Positions 22,703 through 33,374 of a stretch of 39,218 nucleotides of DNA are shown piece by piece (position 1 is the stretch's first letter; the number at the start of each line of letters is the position of its first letter). This stretch comes from Gamarada debralockiae (lineage: Eukaryota; Ascomycota; Leotiomycetes; Helotiales; Hyphodiscaceae). The stretch lies in assembly GCA_002803225.1 (NCBI GenBank), contig NXFV01001011.1:1-39218 (forward strand). Direction: 5' to 3'. A program made the translations under genes and the position numbers. The notes under the pieces were generated by a model. It made no database searches. It saw only the letters and a program-made list of their open reading frames with translations, and was not told the DNA's origin.

Positions 22703-24596
22703 ATGTCGCCCTATTCAAGCCTCCAACCCCATGCGCGCGACTCTCTCGAACTAGCAAGCCTAGCATCCAGCTCACCTGGACCCCGAACATCCACTTCCTC
22801 AACCTCCTCTAGATCCGGCATCTCCTCATCTCGAAAGCTCTCCCTCGAAGCAGACGATCCCCTCGACGACCGCAATCCGGCCGCGAATGGCCGCCCAGGC
22901 ACTCATGGTCGTACCTTCTCTGTCTCCTCAGCTTTCGACTTCTCCTCGAATCTTTTCCCTCTATCATCTACAGCGGGTAATGGGTATGCGCCGATTGGAG
23001 CGCCAATCTCTGCGTCAGATGGACAGACGGCGTTAGGGGGTGGGAGTTTGGAGAAGCATAAGACGTTGACGTATCTGAATGGGTTGTCGTTAATAGTTGG
23101 GTTGATAATTGGATCTGGCATCTTTTCGAGTCCAAGCCAAGTTAATGCGAATGCGGGATCTCCAGGAGCGGCGTTGATAGTGTGGGCTATTGCGGGTATA
23201 CTAGCATGGACTGGAGCGTCTTCCTACGCAGAATTAGGAGGAGCAATTCCTTTGAATGGAGGCGCACAGGTGTACCTCTCGAAGATATTTGGGGAGCTTT
23301 TCGGGTTCTTGTTTACATGGTGTGCGGTAATTGTATTGAAGCCTGGCTCCACGGCCATAATTTCAATAATCATGGGGGAATATCTGGTGAGGGCAGCTAT
23401 TGGAGCAGAGGCAGAGAACGTCAGTACTTGGATTAATAAGGGCGTGGCATTATTTGGGTTATTTGCTGTCACGCTGCTGAATTGTATATCGACGAAACTG
23501 GGCACAAGGATGGGAGACATGTTTATGTTCTTCAAATTTGTGGCTTTGTTTGGGATAACAGTCATTGGGATCGTGGTGGCCATCACTGGATTTTCAACGT
23601 CTGGGGAGGCTAATCAGGATTGGAAAACGAACGGATGGTTTGAGGGAACAAGTACCAGTGCTTCCTCTTGGGCTGTGGCCTTGTACGCAGGATTGTGGGC
23701 CTTCGATGGGTGGGATAATGTTTGTACCCCTATTCCTCCACCCGAACCAGGCTAACATTCAACAGACCAACTACGTCGTAGGTGAATTCCGGAACCCAAC
23801 CCGCGACCTCCCACGCGTAATCCACACTGCCATGCCTCTCGTCATCCTCTCGTACATCTTGGCCAATGTAGCTTACTTCTTCGTTCTCCCTCTCTCGGCA
23901 ATAAACTCCTCCAACACAGTCGCCGTCATGTTCGGTAACAAAGTCTTCGGCCCCATCGGCTCCTTGATCCTCGCTCTTATCGTCTCCGCCTCTTGTTTCG
24001 GTGCTCTAAACGCCACAACATTCACTAGCGGACGTCTTGTGTACGTAGCAGGTAAAGAAGGCTACCTCCCTGCCATGTTTGGGAAAATCGGTGTAGGCGC
24101 CGGCGTTGAACCGTCTCATACGCAACTCCGCACCCGCAACTGGGCATCCAAGCGTATCGCTCGTCTATTCGGAGATGAAGATACAGGTCTATTCTTCACG
24201 CCCGTAAACGCCATGGTCTTGAACGCAGCGCTGACAGCATGCTACGTCTTTGTCGGCGAATTCGGAACGCTCGTGACTTTCTATGGCGTTGCTGGCTACA
24301 CATTCTACTTCCTTACCGTGCTTGGGCTCATCATCCTTCGCGTCAAAGAGCCGAATTTGGAAAGGCCGTATAGGACGTGGATTACGACGCCGATTATATT
24401 CTGTTGCGTAAGCTTATTCCTGCTTTCCAGAGCAGTATTCGCGGAGCCATTGCAGACGGTGATTGTGGTAGTGTTTGTGCTGGCTGGCGTGCCGGTTTAT
24501 TATTGGCGGATACACGGACGGGATCAGGGTATGAAGAGGGAACGGAGTGGGAGTATTGGACATGGATGGAAGTTCTGGAAACGCTGGCAGGTTTGA
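22703..24596 (+). CDS. LAT-family amino-acid permease (methionine permease/MUP3-like)
   Basis: Two exons, 22703-23719 and 23766-24596, with a 46-nt intron (donor GTTTGT, acceptor CAACAG); 615 aa. The splice joins DGWDN to TNYVVGEFRNP, a conserved junction in this family. After a Ser/Pro-rich cytosolic tail of about 115 residues, which probably carries phosphorylation or ubiquitin sites, the transporter core begins with LTYLNGLSLIVGLIIGSGIF. This contains the GSG motif of unwound TM1 in APC/LAT carriers. Further marks are SSYAELGGAIPLNGG, LNATTFTSGRLVYVAG and about 11-12 hydrophobic segments, ending with RWQV. It imports amino acids at the plasma membrane; substrate specificity cannot be read from sequence. 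Yeast MUP3 and the human b(0,+) carriers are the closest type I recognise. Confidence 0.9.
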
Positions 24597-24789
24597 AACG
24601 CAGATCTGCACTGAAATGTTTATTATATTATACCCTCCATCTGCTTCATTTCCACCTTTGACACGTGCAATGACTGTTTGAGCCTCCTGTCACCCTTCGA
24701 AGCCACATCCATCACTATTTGGGCTCAGAGACTCCGTTCAGTCCATTTCCTATCCAACCCCTTCCTTCCATTCCCAATAACCACATTCC
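24597..24789. other. 3' flank of the permease gene
   Basis: A short A/T-rich stretch after the permease stop (24596), with no gene of its own, presumably holding its 3' end. Confidence 0.4.
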
Positions 24790-25465
24790 TCTCCTCCATC
24801 AAAGCCATTTTGGCGGTCTTGTAATCCCCGTCAAATAACTCCCATTCAGCGTCTTGGAAGCTTTTCCAAGCCCCTCCTGGCTGCAGCCCTTCTCATTCTA
24901 CATGCCCTTATGATAAACCACCTTCCCCTGCTCATCCAGAGCTAAATTCACGAGGCTGTTCACAGCCTTCCCCTTTAGCTGCAATTCCGTAGTGTACTCT
25001 TACCGTAGCTGAAACACTATCTCTTCATCGTCTGACTTGACGACCTCTGAGGCTAGGCTGCGGGAGGTGGAGAAAGATCTCGGGAATCCCTGGTTGGGTG
25101 AGTACGGGCATGTGGAGCTGTGAGGGGAAAGGGGGAAGACATACCACAGCATTACGCAGCAATCTTATACCTACTATCCCAGTAACTCCAAGGATCATCA
25201 TAGATTGCCTCCTCTTCATAGACCTGCATGTCCTCTTCCGAAGCACTTCCTGAGTACAACCGCAGATTGAATCTACAATTCTCGCCTATCATCAGACAAG
25301 GGGATAGAGTTCTCGGGATGAGGTTCGTAGTCGACTCCCTAGCTGCCATTGGTGTCTGGATTGGGTTTTTGGATAAGAGAGACGGGGTCGGGTTGAGGCT
25401 CCCTAGATGCTGGTGAGGCGGAAGAAGGGGTTGCTGACGAGAGGAGCGACATCTTGATCCAGCAT
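24790..25465 (-). pseudogene. Decayed NTF2/SnoaL-like small protein
   Basis: Reading the minus strand from an ATG at 25465, the frame gives PLVSNPFFRLTSI and hits TAG (25405-25403). A shifted frame then continues with SLNPTPSLLSKNP and the most protein-like part, LYSGSASEEDM followed by IYDDPWSYWDSRYKIA. After another break or intron it resumes with SRSLASEVVKSDDEEIVFQL, a TAA (25002-25000), KGKAVNSLVNLALDEQGKV, a TAG (24900-24898), and weak remnants to about 24790. The YxDDxxFxDPW-like block and the later regular strand pattern suggest an NTF2-like alpha+beta fold (SnoaL/DUF2358 type). The family assignment is tentative. The pieces lie in order on one strand with at least one frameshift and three stops, so I call a pseudogene; sequencing error is the alternative. 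Confidence 0.55.
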
Positions 25466-25974
25466 GGCGAGAGGGTCTGAAATGGCGAGAACTGGTTGAA
25501 ATGGAGATGAAGGGAATCATAAGTAAGTACAAGTCATTTCAATGGATCTAGAATATGGACTAGTGATAGTTGATGATGCCTTTTCAGCTGAAGAGGAGGG
25601 GACACTCGTGATGTCATTCATTCAAACATATGTCGTAGACGCCTGAAACTCAGAGATAAGCTCGTAGATTGCCAAATTGAAACAGAAATTTGGACTGCGA
25701 GTAAGAAATGATTTGCTTTAGGCAATACGGAGGACGAGAGGGATATACACTTGTACATTTAAACTGACAGCTGGGATCATGTGCCATGAATTGAAAAACC
25801 TTACTCACACGCAGACAGTTCTGTCAAATGTCTTATATTCATTCTGGATGTCTACTATCCTCATGCAGTTATCTACCAAAGTTGGAGATCTGCTCCCATA
25901 GCCCAGACACCTCGCTATGAACCCATTCCCCAACGCCCATATCTCAAAAATTGTATGCACATTAAGATCCCAAG
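25466..25974. other. Intergenic
   Basis: No gene seen. It holds the 3' flank of the ITT1-type gene and the upstream region of the decayed NTF2-like locus; only short chance frames occur. Confidence 0.5.
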
Positions 25975-28046
25975 TCATCGAACGGGAATCTCCCAAGCCG
26001 CAGCATCTTCCTCATCATCACTATCCCAATCCAATAAATCCTCTTCGTCATTCAACGCCATCTCTACGAACATCTGCACCCACGCTTGATTCGCAGCTTC
26101 CTGCCCCTGTGCGGCAGCGTCTGCTCGAGCATCTTGTCTTCGTCCTGGTCGCGCGGGTTGTAGTCGGCGAGCTCCACCCACTGGAGCTGCGGCTCGGATC
26201 CCAGCTGGTCGAGGGTCAACTATGCGGTGGTTTGGGTTGCCGCGGCGCAGATGACCGTTTCGTCGAGCAGGTTGCGGAGCGTCTGGGATAGCTGGTACAG
26301 CAGCGGCTGGTTGTGGAGCAACCTGATTAATTCGGAGGACTAAAGGACCTTCCCGTTGGAGTTCTTGCTGCGGAGCTTGAGGTTCTGGATCTCCATGAGG
26401 AACTCGAGCTAAGGCTTCTCTGGCGTCTTGTCCGCCACCCAGAGCTTCGGGAAAAGCGTCTTCAAGTTCTTCACGGCGTGCCGGGTCAGCGTCTCGGAGT
26501 CGTTGGATCACTTCAGCGGCTAAGTCGTCGAATCCCGGCTCTTCTTCGGGAATCCCGATCTCCTCAGGCTCGGGTTGTCTGCGGACGCCTCCTCCATATC
26601 CAATTCCCACATCATCCCCATCTCCTGCTTCCAACTCCCAAAGACGCATGTAACACCCAGTGGTCTCCAGGTTATAGTGCTTGTATGGATTCGAAGGCTC
26701 AAGCCAGGCCGAGCAAAGATAGCAGAAGTGCGTATTGCACTTGAAGCAAATCATGTGATTACACCCGTGTGTCTTCTGAGCCGGAGCAGCACATGTTGGG
26801 CATGGTGTCGTATGCAACTTCAGGTATTCCATCGAAGCCTTATCCTCCTCCGTAAGCTCGCCATTGGGCTGCTTAGGAACACAGAGTGTGAATTCGCCGT
26901 GCCATCCTTGGTAACATCTGCTGCAGAAGGCAAAAGAGCAGTCTTCACAGACGGAGAGTAGGTCGTTTCCAGCACTGAATTTCTTGTTCTTCTCTTTCTC
27001 CTCGGCATCCGACTCATCGTCTGACTCGACAACCTCAAAACCCTCTGGCTTCTTATGTTTCTTCGACCTGGCAGCGCCCTGGCACCACTTTCTAGGACAG
27101 TAAATGGTGTTCTTATCCGACTCAAGATCTGCCTTGTGTTTGAGCTTGACATATCGTGTAACCATCTCGTGTTCCAGAGGGATTTGGAGCAATTCACTTG
27201 GACTGAGCTGGGTCTTCGGCTTCCGATTCCTCGGAGGCTGTGCGTCCGCACGCTTCTTCGCACAGTCTGGTGCAAGACATCGAACCGAAGCCAGGTCCCC
27301 TTCGTTGATCGCATTATTGTAGAAATCTTGCAGACACTGAACGCAGAATACATGACCACAGTCAATCATCTTGTGACAGACCGAACCCTTCTTAGGATCT
27401 GATAGAAGTTAGCGAAGTTCAAAGCCCTCGTGCAAGCAGTCTTACCAAGACAGACGCCGCAGTCAAAAGTTTCTTTCTCAAAAGCAGCTTGCGTAGCCTT
27501 GATATCGTAGTCCAGTAACGCAATCTTGTATTCCTGGGGGATTTCCAAGACCTTGCCCTCTCCGTATCCAAACGCATTCTCAGCAGCTTGTTGTAGAGAG
27601 TCGATGTATCCAAAGACAATTTCGCTGTGATCGGCCTCCCCCCACATATGATCGCCACTTGCTTGTAACTCGTCAAGATATTCTCGAGACAACCATGCCG
27701 GGGATGTAGACAGTTCGAACTTCGGCGCGCAGGTCGCGGGATAGCCTTCAGGCAGAATTATGTGTAACTTAAGAGATGGTAGATATGATAGATTGTGTGA
27801 TTCAACATTATTCGCAGGGTCGACCACGGTTTGCCCATCTTCATGACCAGAAGCCGCAGAGCGTGGCGGGGTAGGAAATGGGGTTTGTGTGGCACCGTCG
27901 GCAGAAACTGGGAAGTAGACTTTGACGGGATCTCGAGGATTGACTGGCAGATCGATGGTCGCAGTGAAAGGTTCGTTGGGGTCCAGGACTATCTCAGGAA
28001 ATATGGCTGATATGCAGTCCAATTCGACTTGACGTTCGTCCTCCAT
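25975..28046 (-). CDS. RWD-RING-IBR-RING E3 ubiquitin ligase (ITT1/RNF14 type)
   Basis: Two exons, 28046-27446 and 27398-25975, with a 47-nt intron splitting RING1 between CGVCL and DPKKGSVCH; 674 aa. Domains: RWD at about residues 1-165 (MEDERQVELDCISAIFPE, and ILPEGYP); RING1 from FDCGVCLD to CGHVFCVQCLQ (about 196-225); a linker; IBR with YCPRKWC and CEDCSFAFCSRC (about 300-375); and RING2 TPCPTC...HGCNHMICFKC...FCYLCS (about 398-430). Cys413 in GCNHM is the expected thioester-forming residue of RBR ligases. RWD plus RBR is the hallmark of RNF14 and yeast Itt1, the latter a modulator of translation termination; the mammalian enzyme acts on stalled ribosomes. Beyond RING2 an acidic/Arg/Pro-rich, probably disordered tail of about 200 residues is present. 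The gene is divergent from the CAX4-type gene. Confidence 0.9.
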
Positions 28047-28486
28047 GTTTGGCAGAATGTCACCGGTCCATCCGTGATAGAGGAACGACTTCTGCTTTGG
28101 AGAGAAAGAAGTTGGGTATCATAAGGGATACATGCACATTCATAGACGTGCGATGAGGTTGGGGGGGAAATATGTTTCCTCAAGTGGCGAGGAGTCATAG
28201 GAAGTGCCGGTGGGGTTGGAAATCCATGTACCTGGATAACCGATAAATATAATTTTTGGGGGAGCAGCCGCCGCTTTAGGGATAAGGAGCCGCTGCTTTT
28301 GTCTGCCTTGAAATCGACAGCGAAGCGATCCAGGGACCTGAACGTTCGTCAAAAGGGTGTAACTCTGAACAACGAGGCCTAATATTCTGGGACTTGCACA
28401 TATGGTTGTACGGATTTAGTAGAATTTGTTTTTTTTTTGGGCTTCCTTTCCCTGCTTCGGGCCTTCTTCAGAATCGATACCATAAA
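28047..28486. promoter_or_regulatory. Divergent promoter region between the E3 ligase and dolichyl-diphosphatase genes
   Basis: 440 bases between opposing ATGs. A T-run (28429-28438) and a C/T-rich segment lie just upstream of the plus-strand start, typical of fungal promoters. No named operator was recognised. Confidence 0.45.
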
Positions 28487-29238
28487 ATGGCAGAAGCCAC
28501 TCCTCTTGCGTCCCTTTCCTTGACGCATGTCCACTATGTATGACCTATACTCCCTCCTTTTGAACTCTGCTAACTTGTCAGGACCCCAACGATCCAATCT
28601 CCTACTTCTGTGCCTGGCTCGCCCTCATACCACAAGGCCTCTGTGTCGTCTATGCTACCCTAATATGGTCCACACGCGAAATCGAAATACTCCTCATGTT
28701 CGGCGGACAAATGGCCTGCGAAGCCTTGAATTTCGCCCTGAAACGGCTGCTGAAAGAAGAACGACCGAAGCAAATGCATGGCAAGGGATACGGGATGCCG
28801 TCTTCACACGCCCAATTTGTGGCATTTTTCTCCATCAGCCTGACGTTGTTCTTGTTGTTCAGACATGTACCGAAACAAGCTACACCTTCGCATACTCCAT
28901 TGAGTATGTTGGCTAGAGTTGCGTTGTCGGGAGTGGCATTGGCGAACGCCGGGTTGGTTGCTTGGAGCAGGATTTACTTGAGTTATCATACACCGAAGCA
29001 GGTCCTGGTTGGGTGCTTGGCTGGGGGAGTGACTGGAGTGGGGTGGTTCTTGGTTACTATGGTGGTGAGGCAGATAGGGTTGGTTTCTTGGACATTGGAT
29101 CAACCTTTAGTACGGCTTTTTAGGATGAGAGATCTGGTTGTGGAAGAAGACCTGTGTCAAGCTGGATGGGAAAAGTGGGAAGGGAAGAGGATATCTCAAG
29201 CGGCTGATGCGGCTGTTAACGGTAAGAAGAAACGGTGA
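28487..29238 (+). CDS. CAX4: Dolichyl-diphosphate phosphatase (CAX4/DOLPP1 type)
   Basis: Two exons, 28487-28537 and 28582-29238, with a 44-nt intron (GTATGA donor, TGTCAG acceptor); 235 aa, close to yeast Cax4 (239). It removes phosphate from dolichyl diphosphate on the lumenal side of the ER, recycling the lipid carrier for N-glycosylation. The three PAP2 signatures are in order: KRLLKEERP, GMPSSHAQF and SRIYLSYHTPKQV. The last has Gln where many PAP2 enzymes have Asp, which is normal for this subfamily. Hydrophobic segments flank each motif (for example FCAWLALIPQGLCVVYATLI). The short first exon, MAEATPLASLSLTHVHY, joins DPNDPISYF as in homologues. Confidence 0.92.
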
Positions 29239-29639
29239 TAAAGAGCTACGATACAGGATACACAAACCCGTAGAATAGATCAACTCAATCGGTTTGAGGA
29301 CAGGTAGTGGAGAGATGCTTTGTGAAGGACCGGTCCCATCCCAGAAGCTTTGTTCCCGAATGTGAAGGTCGTTCTCAGAACGCCCAAACCTGGAATTTAA
29401 TAAACAGATATATCAAGTAGTCCTATCATTGAAGTAACCTCCACACCGTTGGTCATCTCCTTGTAAGGTACGGAGGTAATGCGACCGCGCCAGTAAAGCC
29501 CTTGCAAAGGCCTCCCTACTAGGAGAGCCTCGAACATACAATGCTACATCAAAACGCAGCGGAGTCCCTTTGACTACCCTTTATCATCGTGATCATAGGC
29601 GGCGCTCGAAAGAAGAGAAGGCCTAAGGCCAACAGTATC
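29239..29639. other. Left flank of the decayed transposon
   Basis: No gene. Around 29431 the sequence AGTAACCTCCACA loosely resembles the reverse complement of the right flank of the transposase remnant (AGTAATCTGATTCTCCACA). I could not define inverted repeats or a target duplication with confidence. Confidence 0.35.
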
Positions 29640-31229
29640 TTACTCTGCAAGAGGAGAGAGCCCTTGAAAAGTATTTAAAACTAATGGCTAACCTCAGGAA
29701 TCCTATGTAAATCAAGTGTCTACTATCCCTTGCCTTTAGTATCGCCCGCCAGCGTTCTACGACGAATAAAGCGACTAAGCCTCTAAATAAGAACTAGGCT
29801 CAAGCCTTCTAAAAGCGTTATCTAGCACTCAAATCATGACGAGTAAGGGCGATGGCCTGGGAACGCCACGAGAATAACATTTATAATAAGATAACACATT
29901 AGTTTGAGATAGTCGGAAAGGTATTAAAAGATCTGGCTATTCTCCTAGAAAAAGTCTATAATATAGACAAGACGGGAGTCATGTTGTATATACTTGGCTC
30001 TATCAAGGTCCTTTTAAGTAAAGACGATCCGCGAGACTATAGAGGCGCAAGCGTTAAGTGCACGACAGTTACTGCTATCGAATGCATCAGTGCAAACGGT
30101 AGGTCTTTGTTACCAATAATTATTTGGCTAGCCACTACCCATCGAAGCAACTGGACTATGTTTCCTACCCCTAGATAATACTATATATGCTCTGAATCTG
30201 GGTACACTAACTCCAAGATTAGCTTGGAGTAGCTCAAGCGCGTGTTTGATCCCCAAACTTAGAGGACAGGCTAACTAGAAACCACGGGTGCTAATTTGTG
30301 ACGGTTTCGGGACGCACGAGACCCTCGAAGCCTTGGAGTTTTGTTTCGAAAATAACATTATCCTATGTCGCCCACAAGCTCTAGCCTTGTGACGTCAGAG
30401 TTTTTGCCCCCTTAAAGGCCTTCTACTGCAACGAGGCTAACAAACTATTTCGAGGAGGTGCAAATACAATCGGCAAGCAATATTTCACCTCTTTGTATAG
30501 TCTTGCAAGGGAAAAGGCGTTTACGAAGAGAAATATCACGGCCGGATAGGCGGCCTGCGGTTTGTTTCCGTTTAACCCAGACAAAGTCCTTTGGGTGACA
30601 CTAAAGCCCCCTGCTCAATCAACTGTTCCGAGGGCAAATAAGATAAAGATGGGTTTTATTATCAAGATGAAGTACTGCAAACGCCTGTGACACCAGCGTC
30701 AGTAGAGGGTCTTGCGTCGCTGCATAATCTAATCAAACAGGATACTCATACACTTAATAGGACGAGTATATAGTGCCTTAAGAGGCATGTACAGAAGCTT
30801 GCCAATGCCGCCCAGGCATCCTTGGCCGAAAATGCCCTCCTCTATGACCGAACTCGGATGTTGATTAGAATGAACAACAAAGCCAAAGTTCGCCGATCAA
30901 CTAAGTCAATTGTAGTAGGGAAGGCGAAGGTAATGAGCTTTGAGGACATCGAGGTAGCACGAGCAGCGCGTACTGCGAAGGAGGTCATCAAGGGCAAGGG
31001 GAAACGTGGTCGGAAGCGTAAGAGTGCTGCGCTAGAGGCAGATGAGCCAGATGAGCCAGAGCCAGAGCCAGAAGTGGCGCGTGATGCGAAAGAGGTCATC
31101 AAGGGCAGGGGAAAACGTGGTCGGAAGCGTAAGAGTTCTGAGCTAGAGGCAGATGAGCTAGAACCAGAAGTGGCGCGGATGATTGATACGCTAGTGCCAT
31201 GGAGGGCACCAGTTGCGCAGATGATCTGA
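29640..31229 (+). pseudogene. Decayed pogo/Fot-type DDE transposase
   Basis: Reading in broken frames gives pogo-type transposase landmarks in order: a worn N-terminal HTH region; VYNIDKTGVM (first catalytic Asp, with the adjacent Glu changed to Lys); a 65-codon intact piece with DYRGASVKCTTVTAIECIS and ATTHRSNW; SESGYT; LICDGFGTHE (second Asp); HKL-stop-PCDV (third Asp); FTSLYSLAREKAFT; and GLFPFNPDKVL. It ends with an uninterrupted basic tail (30822-31229) that has two RGRKRK AT-hook-like motifs. Several Trp or Gln codons of the expected protein appear as TAG/TAA, and many other changes are C-to-T or G-to-A, as after repeat-induced point mutation. The element is not autonomous. Expected intact residues come from general familiarity with the family. 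Confidence 0.88.
30966..31172 (+). repeat. Tandem duplication in the transposase tail
   Basis: Two head-to-tail units, 30966-31076 (111 bp) and 31077-31172 (96 bp), each encode an AKEVIKG...KRGRKRKS block with an acidic end, followed by a partial third start (GCGCG at 31173). The units keep frame and are less decayed than the upstream part. The first unit has extra GATGAGCCA/GAGCCA repeats. Confidence 0.8.
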
Positions 31230-31724
31230 GTGCTAGGTTGTGGAGAATCAGATTACTACAAGAGGAATAGGAAGCCATTGCTTTGTTCCTCAGATCGAAT
31301 GGGTTTCTTGAGGCACGCTCGCGCACGCCTCGCGACTAGTTACTATATTCCCGCCTTCGATCCCGCTGTCATTAGACGTACTAATCTCGCGAACAAGACG
31401 ATAGCATATCTCGTCTGAAAGCTCTCTACCCCCGCAGCCTACTCGTTGCTGGACGCAATACCACTCTGTCCTGGAGCAGGCTTGGGCTCCTCCAGTTCTT
31501 TCATCTCCTAATCTGTCTCGACTCTCCACTCCCTCGCCAGCTCGCGACGTGCCACCCGTTTGTGTGTCCGTACATCCGCGCGGTGCACAGCGGTCTCGTA
31601 CAGATAAGGTCAGCGTTGTCCCGCGTCGGTGTCGCTGTTCGTCAGGTAGTCGAAGGGAGTGGATAAGTCGGCAGGGACGTCGACGATGTTGGCGGTGTTG
31701 GCGGTGTCGACTGGCTGAGCATCT
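31230..31724. other. Intergenic between transposase remnant and CadD-type gene
   Basis: No gene recognised; G/C-richer than the transposon, with a short GGCGGTGTT repeat near 31688-31706. Confidence 0.45.
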
Positions 31725-32633
31725 TCAGACTTCCTTCTCAACACTGCGTTCTTGATTCTTGTTCCCACCGCTGGGAAGTGCATCATCCACTATTCCAATC
31801 GCGTCGCTTTCTGCATGTGCATCATCAACCGCGTGATCTAGAGAAGGCCTTGCGTTCTCATCCAGCGGAACCTCAACATCGGTCATCTGCCGGGCCAACT
31901 GTTGTGCCCTCTTCCGCAACTTAAAGCAAAGCATCGCTCCAATAGCCGCCAAAAGCACCGCCGCAGAAACAATAGCCATAATAGTCTTCCCCGGGTTTGC
32001 CAAGAACTGGTTATCAATATGTTCGATAGACCACGGGTAGCAGTCCGACTTGACAGTGATGTAAATCCCGAGGCCCATGTAGAGGAACGGAATCACCCAA
32101 TTCATATACTTCTCCACCAACCGTAGAACATGCTTCTGCCCCATTAACAACCATGCCGCGAAGCACCACACGCCGAGCAGGATGTAGTACACAACCACAT
32201 AAACAGCTATCTCTGCACCCTTCGCTTGCGAAAATAGAGGTACGTATGTCCCGATATTATCTCCCCCATTTATCACGGTGATAGCCGAGACTTTGAATAT
32301 ACTCTTCATACTCGCAATCCTCGATTTCCCCGCTTCCTCTTCCTCCTCAGTAGGGAAGACAACCTCGAGTAATTTCCATACTCCGAGCAATATAGGCAAG
32401 AGACCGAGGAAACCGATCGGTTCAGAGGGAAGGGCGAGCGAGACGCCAAACCCGATCATGCTGATGATTACGATTATCGTGAAGCCGAGGTATTGGCCGA
32501 TGGTGATCTTGAGGGGGGAGAGGGTGGCGCTGGTGGTTGCTTCGGCGAAGAAAGTTACGAGGACGAAGAGGTCGTCGATGTTGGTTATGGCGAAGGTACT
32601 GCATGCTGTTCCTACCGACTTGCCGAACTGCAT
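31725..32633 (-). CDS. CadD-type cadmium-resistance transporter
   Basis: A single-exon gene of 302 aa starting at the ATG at 32633 (MQFGKSVGTACSTF). The frame extends upstream, but only to a TTG. The N-terminal half has the family signature ITNIDDLFVLVTFFAEA, GFLGLLPILLGVWKL, an acidic Glu-rich loop (TEEEEEAGKS), and the second repeat-like motif AITVINGGDNIGTYVPLF. Paired N-x-x-D-D and N-G-G-D-N motifs in two related halves typify the PF03596 CadD family, bacterial membrane proteins for cadmium or other divalent cation efflux. About seven hydrophobic segments are visible; the C-terminus is a hydrophilic, acidic tail. The intronless structure and mainly bacterial family raise the possibility of ancient horizontal transfer, which is inference. 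Confidence 0.82.
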   Translation of the reverse strand: MQFGKSVGTACSTFAITNIDDLFVLVTFFAEATTSATLSPLKITIGQYLGFTIIVIISMIGFGVSLALPSEPIGFLGLLPILLGVWKLLEVVFPTEEEEEAGKSRIASMKSIFKVSAITVINGGDNIGTYVPLFSQAKGAEIAVYVVVYYILLGVWCFAAWLLMGQKHVLRLVEKYMNWVIPFLYMGLGIYITVKSDCYPWSIEHIDNQFLANPGKTIMAIVSAAVLLAAIGAMLCFKLRKRAQQLARQMTDVEVPLDENARPSLDHAVDDAHAESDAIGIVDDALPSGGNKNQERSVEKEV

Positions 32634-33085
32634 GATGGCGGGAAGCGGTGGTAGAAGGCAGCAGTGTAGGGCGAGAGTCAGGTGACAGTTCAGGATCGGC
32701 TGCCAGCCCAGCTCACAGCTCGGCGATTGAGGGAAGGAAAAGCGTCCGCGGGGTAGTGTTAGGAGAAAGGCTTCCAAGCGACTGTATTCCCAGCACGTAA
32801 ACGACAAACAGGAGATGTTGAGAGGACGTAGAAAGGGGCTTGATCGATTGAAGTTGGGGAGTATTGTCTAATTATTGAGGGACATAGACGGGGACATGTG
32901 GACGTGTAAAGATTGCCGCCGTGGCAGCCTCACAATCGGCCTTGTGTTTTGGCCTGGGGCTCGGATCAGGTGGCTGTGCAGAAGGTGAAACTAGGGTAGC
33001 TGTGTGATATGACATCGACTTGGCGTTTGTAGGACGCGCGTTATTACATCCTCAGGCAAAAGTTCTCACGTCACGTGCCGCACAA

Positions 33086-33168
33086 AATGCGGGTCAGAAA
33101 TAAAATCACTGAGTGTTCGGAACTGAAAGCCGATTTCGAACTTTACTATATTGGTAGTATAGTATGAG
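33086..33168 (+). repeat. Diverged dispersed repeat, copy 1
   Basis: Shares the core TGAGTGTTC and flanking pattern (AATGYGGGTC...TCAYTGAGTGTTC...GAAA...TTTCG) with 34090-34174. It ends in an imperfect inverted repeat, ACTATA...TATAGT. It may be a remnant of a transposon or LTR end; the class is unknown. Confidence 0.5.
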
Positions 33169-33374
33169 ACGCTGGCGCTGATCTGGTGTTCGCTCGCTGA
33201 CGGGTCACGCGTGCAGCTTAGCCTCACGTCAGCCACACTCCTGAACAGCTACACGCACCAGCACGCATTCCAAATGATTAGTTTCGCACTAACCAAAATC
33301 GTCACTCGCTTTGATCCGAGGTACTGACCCGCGTGGCGATCTTGTATGAATTTACACGCCACAACAGCCATAAG

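Noticed and set aside
32634..32807. Longer start for the CadD-type protein at 32807
   Set aside because: The codon is TTG, and the added residues look like leader sequence unlike the family N-terminus, which begins right at the ATG at 32633.
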